Shown: positions 1-5,505 of the stretch, in pieces
Position numbering within the stretch: position 1 is the stretch's first letter
Layout of the letters: each line of letters starts with the position of its first letter
Source of the DNA: JAGUXG01 sp043798435
Lineage (GTDB): Bacteria > UBA9089 > UBA9088 > JAGUXG01
Assembly (NCBI GenBank): GCA_043798435.1
Contig: JAZDOR010000216.1
Coordinates: forward strand, 1 to 5,713
Reading direction: 5' to 3'
Length of the DNA stretch: 5,713 nucleotides
Translations under genes and position numbers: made by a program
The notes under the pieces: model-generated
Database searches by the model: none
What the model was told of the DNA's origin: nothing
Seen by the model: the letters and a program-made list of their open reading frames with translations, nothing else

Positions 1-260
1 AACTCATAACTCATAACTCATAACTCATAACTCATAACTCATAACTCATAACTCATAACTCATAACTCATAACTCATAACTCATAACTCATAACTCAAAA
101 CTCATAACTCATAACTCATAACTCATAACTCATAACTCATAACTCATAACTCATAACTCATAACTCAAAACTCATAACTCATAACTCAAAACTCAAAACT
201 CATAACTCATAACTCATAACTCATAACTCATAACTCATAACTCATAACTCTTAAACTCTA
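1..260. repeat. Heptanucleotide tandem array (AACTCAT)n, at window edge
   Basis: The unit AACTCAT (ATGAGTT on the minus strand) repeats without any phase slip from base 1 to base 245, giving 35 consecutive units. Two degenerate units follow (AACTCTT at 246-252 and, after one extra base, AACTCTA at 254-260) just before the tRNA gene. Four units end in A instead of T (AACTCAA at 92-98, 162-168, 183-189, 190-196). The + strand contains no G until base 262. Because 7 is not a multiple of 3, every frame reads the same seven codons, which include TAA on + and TGA on -, so the array is closed in all six frames and cannot code. The left boundary is outside the window, so total length is unknown. Slipped-strand expansion is the usual origin of such arrays; any function is unknown. 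Confidence 0.97.
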
Positions 261-755
261 CGCTGGGGAGCGAGGATTCGAACCTCGGCTTACAGATCCA
301 GAGTCTGGTGTCCTACCACTAGACAACTCCCCAATCAGAGGATAATCTTTTCGCAGAGGAAAGCCTTTCCAGTCGTCTGGAAGGAGGATTCGTTTATGCT
401 CTATATCAAATTTTATTCCAAACATATCAAAAACCTCTCTCTCATACCAGTCTGCAATCCCCCAGAAAGAGACAATGGAGGGCATAATCTCATCCTCTGA
501 AATAGCTACTTTCACACACAGCCTCTTTCCATCCATAGAGGATAGCCAATAGACAACCTCAAATCTTCTTTCTCTACCAGGCCAGTCAACAGCCGTAAGA
601 TCTGTCAGGAATACAAAGGATAGCTCATCTCTGAGGAAGACCAGAAGGCTTAAAAGCTCACTTTTATCTATAATCACAGTCAAGTCCCTTACCTCTTCTA
701 AAAAAGAGACCTTGCCTTGCCATTTAGTTTCAATCAGGGTTTTTACCTCATCCAT
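258..755 (-). CDS. nuoC: NADH-quinone oxidoreductase subunit C (30 kDa subunit), C-terminus running through a tRNA gene
   Basis: NuoC is a soluble peripheral-arm subunit of complex I (NADH to quinone, proton-pumping), sitting against NuoB and NuoD at the membrane. The 165-residue product has the family signature: [14 protein letters not shown] at about residues 101-114, the segment KRILLPDDW, and [10 protein letters not shown] at 131-140, where the conserved domain ends. From residue 141 onward the frame is the sense strand of the tRNA-Gln gene, so the last 24 or so residues ([12 protein letters not shown]...) are tRNA sequence read as protein and resemble no NuoC tail I know. The stop (TAG, 260-258) comes from the first degenerate repeat unit. 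A TGA lies one frame over at 337-335, two bases before the tRNA, so a one-base indel could restore a normal end. The start overlaps the nuoB stop by 8 bases (ATGGATGA), implying coupled translation. No nuoD follows. The identity is secure; the C-terminus is doubtful. Confidence 0.92.
   Translation of the reverse strand: MDEVKTLIETKWQGKVSFLEEVRDLTVIIDKSELLSLLVFLRDELSFVFLTDLTAVDWPGRERRFEVVYWLSSMDGKRLCVKVAISEDEIMPSIVSFWGIADWYEREVFDMFGIKFDIEHKRILLPDDWKGFPLRKDYPLIGELSSGRTPDSGSVSRGSNPRSPA
263..333 (-). tRNA. tRNA-Gln, anticodon CUG
   Basis: Read on the minus strand, the gene folds as a complete cloverleaf. The acceptor stem is TGGGGAG/CTCCCCA, the D arm is GTCT-AGTGGTA-GGAC, the anticodon loop is CTCTGGA with anticodon CTG at 301-299, and the T arm is CGAGG-TTCGAAT-CCTCG. 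The first pair is U1-A72 and the discriminator is G (base 263); both are typical of glutamine tRNAs. The CCA end is not encoded. The top anticodon-stem pair (27-43) is a C-U mismatch, the only irregularity seen. The gene lies inside the 3' end of the nuoC reading frame on the same strand and abuts the heptamer array. No separate promoter is obvious, so it may be cut from the nuoBC transcript by RNase P and 3' processing enzymes (inference). Confidence 0.95.
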
Positions 756-1248
756 TGATGATTGACTCCTTCTTTATCTTTTCTTGAAGCTTCATCAAGC
801 CATATAACAAGGCTTCTGGCCTTGGTGGGCATCCCGGAACATAGACATCAACCGGGATGATCTTATCAACGCCTTGAAGGACAGAGTATGTCTCAAATAT
901 ACCTCCAGATATGGCACAGCTTCCCATAGCGATTACATACTTTGGGGTTGGCATCTGTTCATAGAGTAGTTTTGCCCTTTCAGCCATCTTATAGGTGACT
1001 GTTCCAGCAACAATCATCAGGTCAGACTGCCTTGGAGATGGTCTGAATACACCTGCTCCAAATCTATCAAAGTCATAGTGGGAAGCCCCTGTAGCCATCA
1101 TCTCAATAGCACAGCAGGCAAGCCCAAAGGTCATAGGCCAGACAGAAGAAGCCCTTGCCCAATTAAGAGCATAGTCAACGCCAGTGATGACTATACCACC
1201 ACCAGGCACCTTATTTGCACTGCGAAGCACATCAGAAAGAATTCCCAT
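748..1248 (-). CDS. nuoB: NADH-quinone oxidoreductase subunit B (carries Fe-S cluster N2)
   Basis: NuoB holds the terminal [4Fe-4S] cluster N2, which passes electrons to quinone at the junction of the peripheral and membrane arms of complex I. The 166-residue protein is of normal family length. All four expected cluster ligands are present: the tandem pair C45-C46 in [12 protein letters not shown]111 in [10 protein letters not shown], and C140 in VPGCPPRPE. Other family hallmarks are [21 protein letters not shown] at about 68-88 (quoted in two parts: [10 protein letters not shown] and [11 protein letters not shown]). It precedes nuoC with an 8-base overlap, the usual B-C order, but nuoA is not upstream; a pilin-like gene is. 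The ATG has almost no Shine-Dalgarno sequence, and a strong promoter lies only 11 bases before it, so the message may be leaderless. NuoB-like subunits of membrane hydrogenases are an alternative, but the motifs fit true NuoB better. Confidence 0.96.
   Translation of the reverse strand: MGILSDVLRSANKVPGGGIVITGVDYALNWARASSVWPMTFGLACCAIEMMATGASHYDFDRFGAGVFRPSPRQSDLMIVAGTVTYKMAERAKLLYEQMPTPKYVIAMGSCAISGGIFETYSVLQGVDKIIPVDVYVPGCPPRPEALLYGLMKLQEKIKKESIING
766..773 (-). promoter_or_regulatory. Ribosome binding site of nuoC, inside nuoB
   Basis: The minus strand reads AGAAGGAG within the last codons of nuoB, about 10 bases before the nuoC ATG at 755. The match to the anti-Shine-Dalgarno sequence is good and the spacing slightly long. 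It supports the ATG at 755 as the nuoC start, overlapping the nuoB stop. Confidence 0.6.
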
Positions 1249-1259
1249 AATAGAAGAAA

Positions 1260-1288
1260 ATTATATCTAAGGCAGGATAATTTGTAAA
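1260..1288 (-). promoter_or_regulatory. Sigma-70-type promoter of nuoBC
   Basis: On the minus strand there is TTTACA (1288-1283), a 17-base spacer, and a perfect TATAAT (1265-1260). It lies in the 99-base gap between the pilin-like gene and nuoB, so nuoBC can be transcribed apart from pheT. The -10 box ends 11 bases before the nuoB ATG, so the predicted transcript begins about 4-5 bases before the start codon, in agreement with the lack of a ribosome binding site there. Found by motif inspection only. Confidence 0.65.
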
Positions 1289-1347
1289 GGATTAAGTTAC
1301 CAAATTCCCATTTTTGCAAATTTGTCAAAATCCAGCAAACTGTTATC

Positions 1348-1872
1348 TCACCAGCATGGATATGTAGAATACGGATTTTTGAATGTATCCAGTACGCTCG
1401 AATTTATAAATACCTCTCCTGTAAATGTCCCGGCAGTGACATACGCCCAACCTCCTGAATTTCTGGCATCAACCTCAACAAAATTTCTATGAGTTGCAGC
1501 ATGAAAGATATTGTTTTGTGTACTATAATCACTCGCTGGATTCAGCTCGCTCTTTGCCCCTCTTCTAAGCAATGCACATGGAACTTCCTCAAATGGTGGA
1601 CCCTGAGGATTAACAGAAGGTAAAGTGCTTGTTAAAGCAAGACTTAGTTGCGCATCTGGCGAAGCGCTTATTGCTGGCCACTCAAATACACCCTTATTCC
1701 TCTCTGTATATTGAACCAACGCTGCATAAATGTTCTTCAGGTTCTTTCCTGTTACCCTCTCACGCGACCTGTCTATAAGCAACCCTACACGAGGAAGAGT
1801 CATTGACAATAAGATCCCAATAATGGCTACAACAATCATCAACTCAATCAAAGTAAAACCCTTTTTCTTCAT
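1348..1872 (-). CDS. Prepilin/pseudopilin-like protein with class III signal (type II secretion or type IV pilus)
   Basis: The 174-residue product begins MKKKG^FTLIELMIVVAI, a class III prepilin leader. A prepilin peptidase would cut after G5 and methylate F6; the glutamate at mature position 5 is present. The following hydrophobic helix (about residues 6-28) anchors the protein in the inner membrane and packs in the filament core. The rest is a globular region with the stretch GGWAYVTAGTFTGEVFIN at about 140-157, like the GW-Y-x-G-x-V-x-N pattern of GspG/PulG-type pseudopilins. Two cysteines, C99 and C173, could form a disulfide as in many pilins (inference). The start ATG shares its A with the pheT stop (TAATG), so translation may be coupled; no Shine-Dalgarno is seen. 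No other secretion or pilus gene is nearby, so major pilin, minor pilin and pseudopilin cannot be told apart. Confidence 0.88.
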   Translation of the reverse strand: MKKKGFTLIELMIVVAIIGILLSMTLPRVGLLIDRSRERVTGKNLKNIYAALVQYTERNKGVFEWPAISASPDAQLSLALTSTLPSVNPQGPPFEEVPCALLRRGAKSELNPASDYSTQNNIFHAATHRNFVEVDARNSGGWAYVTAGTFTGEVFINSSVLDTFKNPYSTYPCW

Positions 1873-3863
1873 TATCTTGGCTTAACCCCAAAAAGGTTTT
1901 TGAGCTTCTTCAGGGTATTATCCCGTATCTTTTCCACCTCATCCATCACCAGAGTCCTTTCCTTGCTTTGATACAGGATGGAGTATGTGTGTGCAGAGAA
2001 TCCAGAAGGAACACCCTTTCCTTCATAGATATCATAAAGTTTCACTTCTTCTGCTAAACCATCTGATGCCTCTTTTATAGCCTCTGCGATTGCTCCAGAC
2101 TTTACTGCCTTCTTTACCAAAAGAGAGAGGTCTATTTTAATCCCAGGATACCTTGAAATCTCTTTGTATCTTTTTTCTTTAGCTAAAGAAAAGAGTTTTG
2201 AGAGGTCAAGCTCAAATAGAAAAGGAGAGAATGGGAGCTGAAAGTGGCTGATTATATCATTATTTGGGATGCCTGCTATCCCAATATCAGAAATCCTCAC
2301 GCAATGTTTCAGGAAGAATGTCTCAGCTTGAATAAATTCTGGTTCGGCTCCAATTTCAGAAAAGAGCCTTTTTATCACCCCAAAGGTATCGGCAAGCAGA
2401 TAATCTCTTCCCTCTCCTGCCCAATTCTTCTCTATCTCTCCCATCATAAGACCTGCTAAGCTCCATCTCTCTGTTCCTTTACTGAAACACTTTCCTATTT
2501 CAAACAATCTTAAGTTTTTATTGCCATAGCTTATATTGAACTGTGCGGTTTCTAAAAGGTTTGGGATTAGGCTTGGAGACATAAAACACTTATCTTGCGA
2601 TAAAGGAGAAAGAAGTATGACAACATCCTCCTCTAAAAATCCAAAAAGACTCAGAATATCCTTGCCAACAAAACTTATATTTATCGCCTCAACAAGGCCA
2701 CAACCTACCATTATCTCCAGTATCCTCTCAATAAACTGGTATTCCTTGTTGAAATGTGGAATGATAGGAGATTCTGGCATTGTCTCTTGTGTTTTATCAT
2801 AGCCATAGAGTCTGACTATCTCCTCTATCATATCTACCTCTCTCTCAATCTCTCCTCTAAATGATGGGATTTGGACATCAAAAGCCCCTTCTTTCTGAGA
2901 GACCTCAAAGCAAAGACCGGATAGTATTCCAGCCATTTCATCAGAAGAGATATGCGTTCCTAATACCTTGTTCACTCTATCTGGTCGCAAAACTATTGTC
3001 TTTTCTTTGATTGGGAGAGTGAAACAATCGGTAATCTTACCTGCCTTAGCCTTCGGGCAGAGACCTAAAATAAGGCTTGTGGCATAGTCTTGAGCAAAGA
3101 CCAAGCCTTCCGGGTCAACCATCCTTTCAAATCTAAAGGAAGATTCCGTTATTATACCAAGTTTTTTACTGGCCTTTCTTATCAATGTTGGGTCAAAGTA
3201 AGCCACCTCAAGCAGAATATTCTTTGTTTCGGATGTTACTGCTGTATCTTGACCTCCAATCACACCACCAATTGCCACAGGTCTTGACTGGTCTGCTATT
3301 ACCAGAATATCTTCATCTAAGCTATAAACCCTTCCATCAAGTGCCAAAATCTCCTCCCCTTCCTTTGCTTTTCTTACAATAATCTCTCCACCTATCAGTT
3401 TATCATAATCAAAGCTGTGCATAGGGTGTCCTATATCCATAAGTATGTAGTTGGTTATATCAACAATGCTATTGATTGGTCTTATTCCAGCTAAGTGTAG
3501 CCTCTTCTTTATCCATTCGGGAGACTCGGATACCTTTACTCCAAAGATGAGCCTTCCTGTATATCTTGGACAGGAAAGAGGCTCTTCAATCGTTATCGCA
3601 GATGTGCCAACATGGGTAGAAAATGATGCAAGACTTGGCATCTTAAGGGGGATTTTTAACAAACAAGAAAGGTCCCTGGCGATACCTCTTATACTCAAGG
3701 CATCCCCTCTATTTACGGTAATCTCAAGGTCTAAAACACTCTCTCCGTCTACATCGGAAATCCCGGAAACCTCAAGCCCTAACATAGTGAGAGCATCCCT
3801 CAGTTCAATAGAGGTTAGCCCGCAGCTTATCCAATCAGAAAGCCAGAGCATAGGTAATTTCAT
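1872..3863 (-). CDS. pheT: Phenylalanine-tRNA ligase beta subunit, short form lacking the tRNA-binding B2 domain
   Basis: PheT pairs with PheS in a cytoplasmic heterotetramer that charges tRNA-Phe and, through its B3/B4 domain, hydrolyses mischarged Tyr-tRNA. Visible parts are the N-terminal MKLPMLWLSDWI, then LEITVNRGDALS at 46-57 leading into B3/B4 (about 100-275, with GHPMHSFD at 145-152 and ILLEVAYFDP near 216-225, which match editing-site regions). B5 follows at about 290-360 (IPSFRGEIEREVDMIEEIVR and YGYD), then the catalytic-like core at about 370-560, and the C-terminal FDX-ACB anticodon-binding fold from about 570 to the end. At 663 residues it is roughly 120 shorter than the common bacterial form: LGLEVSGI near 28-35 passes almost directly to LDLEITVNRGD, so the EMAPII-like OB domain is cleanly missing. 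A stop lies two codons upstream of the ATG, fixing the start. pheS is not adjacent; a divergent radA is. Confidence 0.96.
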   Translation of the reverse strand: MKLPMLWLSDWISCGLTSIELRDALTMLGLEVSGISDVDGESVLDLEITVNRGDALSIRGIARDLSCLLKIPLKMPSLASFSTHVGTSAITIEEPLSCPRYTGRLIFGVKVSESPEWIKKRLHLAGIRPINSIVDITNYILMDIGHPMHSFDYDKLIGGEIIVRKAKEGEEILALDGRVYSLDEDILVIADQSRPVAIGGVIGGQDTAVTSETKNILLEVAYFDPTLIRKASKKLGIITESSFRFERMVDPEGLVFAQDYATSLILGLCPKAKAGKITDCFTLPIKEKTIVLRPDRVNKVLGTHISSDEMAGILSGLCFEVSQKEGAFDVQIPSFRGEIEREVDMIEEIVRLYGYDKTQETMPESPIIPHFNKEYQFIERILEIMVGCGLVEAINISFVGKDILSLFGFLEEDVVILLSPLSQDKCFMSPSLIPNLLETAQFNISYGNKNLRLFEIGKCFSKGTERWSLAGLMMGEIEKNWAGEGRDYLLADTFGVIKRLFSEIGAEPEFIQAETFFLKHCVRISDIGIAGIPNNDIISHFQLPFSPFLFELDLSKLFSLAKEKRYKEISRYPGIKIDLSLLVKKAVKSGAIAEAIKEASDGLAEEVKLYDIYEGKGVPSGFSAHTYSILYQSKERTLVMDEVEKIRDNTLKKLKNLFGVKPR

Positions 3864-3871
3864 ATCCTAAT

Positions 3872-3901
3872 ATTATCTCACAAACTCTTTCAGAATTTCA
3901 A
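3872..3901 (-). promoter_or_regulatory. Candidate sigma-70-type promoter of pheT
   Basis: The minus strand carries TTGAAA (3901-3896), an 18-base spacer ending in TGA, and GATAAT (3877-3872); each box matches the consensus at five of six bases and the TG before the -10 resembles an extended -10. The -10 box ends only 8 bases before the pheT ATG, so the transcript would start at or within two bases of the start codon. An AGGA lies two bases before the ATG, too close to be a normal ribosome binding site. Confidence 0.5.
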
Positions 3902-3931
3902 GGATTTTTTTGGTTTTTGTCATAGTAAGGA

Positions 3932-4082
3932 AGTGAGTAAAAATAACTTCCATATATTGCGTAGGATTTTGTTTCGTATTCAAGGCGTGCCAAAGGGCGC
4001 ATAGCAACGCTATGTAACCTTTGGCACAACGCAGAAGACGGAGCAAAAGACAAACAAGATGTGGAAGTTATTTTTACTTACT
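3932..4082. mobile_element. 151-bp palindromic MITE-like element with 24-bp terminal inverted repeats
   Basis: The left end (3932-3955) begins AGTGAGTAAAAATAACTTCC. The right end (4059-4082), read on the minus strand, begins AGTAAGTAAAAATAACTTCC. The two 24-base ends agree at 22 positions. The inner parts are also inverted copies of each other, with substitutions and a one-base offset (for example TTTTGTTTCGT against TTTTGCTCCGT), and the central hairpin at 3987-4027 is centred on the same base, 4007, as the ends. No reading frame of note lies inside. Terminal inverted repeats, small size, no coding and an intergenic position fit a miniature non-autonomous transposable element. I see no convincing target-site duplication, so a regulatory or structural repeat of another kind is possible. 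It sits about 30 bases from the -35 box of each flanking divergent promoter. Confidence 0.7.
3987..4027. repeat. Central hairpin of the palindromic element
   Basis: GTGCCAAAGG (3987-3996) is the exact reverse complement of CCTTTGGCAC (4018-4027). Inside it, CATAGC and GCTATG (4000-4005 and 4009-4014) form a second perfect stem closing a three-base AAC loop. A three-base internal loop (GCG against TAA, with one possible G-U pair) separates the two stems. The structure can form in RNA from either strand. No T-run follows directly, so it is not a classical intrinsic terminator. Confidence 0.85.
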
Positions 4083-4114
4083 GACTAAAGTAGATCTGAA
4101 CGATTATGAAAGTT

Positions 4115-4143
4115 TTGATTGTTAGATATTTATCTGTTATGGT
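4115..4143 (+). promoter_or_regulatory. Weak candidate promoter of radA
   Basis: TTGATT (4115-4120) and TATGGT (4138-4143) are 17 bases apart, each matching the sigma-70 consensus at four of six bases. The transcript would begin near 4150 with a leader of about 27 bases that contains the radA ribosome binding site. The spacer includes AGATATTTATCT, a short imperfect palindrome that could be an operator, though such short A+T-rich symmetry is often chance. Confidence 0.3.
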
Positions 4144-4164
4144 ATGCTTTTCACAGTCTAAAAA

Positions 4165-4170
4165 GGGAGG
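4165..4170 (+). promoter_or_regulatory. Ribosome binding site of radA
   Basis: GGGAGG ends six bases before the ATG at 4177, a strong Shine-Dalgarno match with good spacing. It selects this ATG, which also places the zinc-finger cysteines at the expected extreme N-terminus, and contrasts with the near absence of such sites before nuoB, pheT and the pilin-like gene. Confidence 0.8.
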
Positions 4171-4176
4171 TAGTTT

Positions 4177-5505
4177 ATGTATAGATGTGCTGATTGTGGT
4201 TATGAGGCGACTAAGTGGTTTGGTCAGTGTCCTGGGTGTAGTGCCTGGAACAGCCTTCTTGAGGAAGAGGAATGGTCTCCAGAAGAAAAAGGAGATATAC
4301 CCTCTCTCTCAAAGCTCTCTGATATTCCAGCAGAGGAGGAAAAGAGGTTTTCCTCTGGAATGGTTGAGTTTGATTCACCCCTTGGCGGAGGAATAGTTCC
4401 AGGCTCTCTTATCCTGATAGGCGGAGACCCTGGCATTGGAAAGTCAACCCTGCTTCTTCAGACAGCAGTTAAAGTAGCAGAAACAGGGCCAGTCCTCTAT
4501 CTTTCCGGGGAAGAATCCGTATTCCAAATAAAGCTTCGTGCAGAGAGGTTTAAGATTTCAGCAGATAACCTCTACATCTCCTCTTACAACAACCTTGCTT
4601 TTCTTTCTGACCAGATTGAAAAGGTGGCGGGCTTAAAACTGATCATAGTTGACTCCATCCAGGCTGTCTATCAACCCTATCTTACCTCAGCCCCTGGAAC
4701 TGTATCCCAGGTAAAGGAGTGTGCCGCCTCACTCTTGCGGATTGCCAAAAAGAAGAAGATTCCCATCTTCATTGTTGGACATGTGACCAAAGAAGGCTCT
4801 ATTGCTGGCCCAAAAATCTTAGAGCATATCGTTGACACTGTCCTCTATTTTGAGGGTGATAAGCATCATTTCTTCAGACTCTTGCGGGCATACAAGAACA
4901 GGTTTGGCTCAACAAATGAGATAGGCGTCTTTAAGATGGAAGAAGAAGGGCTTATGGAGATAAAGAGCCCATCAGAGGCGTTCCTCTCTGAGAGGCCAAA
5001 GGGTGCCTCTGGCTCTGTCGTCTCGGCAATATGTGAGGGAAGGAGACCCATCTTAGTGGAGATTCAGGCATTGACCACACCAACCATTTATGGCATGGCC
5101 AGAAGGGATGTCCTGGGCGTAAACTACAACAGGGTTCTTCTCCTTATTGCTGTCCTTGAAAAGAAGATGGGCTATAACTTAGGCTCACACGACATCTTTG
5201 TCAATGTTACAGGTGGAATAAAGGTAGAAGAACCATCAGCAGACTTAGGAATATGTGCCGCTCTTGTCTCATCCTTCAAAGAAAAGCCTGTGGATGAAAA
5301 GGTAGCCCTGATTGGAGAAGTTGGTCTATCAGGAGAGATACGCTCTGTAGCCTATCCAGAAAAGAGGATAGAAGAAGCAGCTAAATTAGGATTTACCACC
5401 ATTCTCCTCTCCCAGAAAGATGCCGAGAAGGAAAAGAGAGAGACAACAGAGATAATAGGCTTGCAGAACATCCGTCAGGCGTTGGAGCATTTAGGGTTTT
5501 TGTGA
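4177..5505 (+). CDS. radA: DNA repair protein RadA (Sms)
   Basis: RadA is a RecA-family, ring-forming ATPase that promotes branch migration and processing of recombination intermediates in the cytoplasm. The 442-residue protein is of normal length with all domains. An N-terminal C4 zinc finger has C4, C7, C18 and C21 (YRCADCGYE and QCPGCSAWN). The RecA-like core has Walker A GDPGIGKST at 83-91, Walker B KLIIVDS at 154-160, and the RadA-specific KNRFG at 240-244. A C-terminal Lon-protease-like domain follows, with TGGIKVEEPSADLGICAA at about 345-362 and GEVGLSGEIRSV at about 380-391; in this family that domain is thought to be structural rather than proteolytic. The gene is divergent from pheT, with the palindromic element between them, and nothing recognisable follows. 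The zinc finger and KNRFG separate it from RecA and from archaeal RadA. Confidence 0.98.
   Translation: MYRCADCGYEATKWFGQCPGCSAWNSLLEEEEWSPEEKGDIPSLSKLSDIPAEEEKRFSSGMVEFDSPLGGGIVPGSLILIGGDPGIGKSTLLLQTAVKVAETGPVLYLSGEESVFQIKLRAERFKISADNLYISSYNNLAFLSDQIEKVAGLKLIIVDSIQAVYQPYLTSAPGTVSQVKECAASLLRIAKKKKIPIFIVGHVTKEGSIAGPKILEHIVDTVLYFEGDKHHFFRLLRAYKNRFGSTNEIGVFKMEEEGLMEIKSPSEAFLSERPKGASGSVVSAICEGRRPILVEIQALTTPTIYGMARRDVLGVNYNRVLLLIAVLEKKMGYNLGSHDIFVNVTGGIKVEEPSADLGICAALVSSFKEKPVDEKVALIGEVGLSGEIRSVAYPEKRIEEAAKLGFTTILLSQKDAEKEKRETTEIIGLQNIRQALEHLGFL

Noticed and set aside
1..260. CRISPR array
   Set aside because: The repeats are seven bases long with no spacers between them; this is a microsatellite.
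364..384. Hairpin TTCCAG-tcgt-CTGGAA upstream of the tRNA as a terminator or attenuator
   Set aside because: It lies in codons for the conserved LPDDWKGFP segment of NuoC and has no T-run after it, so the symmetry is probably a by-product of coding.
3451..3870. 139-residue open frame on the + strand
   Set aside because: It lies antisense inside the well-identified pheT gene and its translation resembles no family I know.
3925..4090. Target-site duplication flanking the palindromic element
   Set aside because: Comparing the bases outside both ends gave no direct repeat at any plausible boundary.
4106..4396. 96-residue open frame overlapping the start of radA in another frame
   Set aside because: radA in this stretch has its zinc finger, Walker A region and a strong ribosome binding site; the other frame has none of these.
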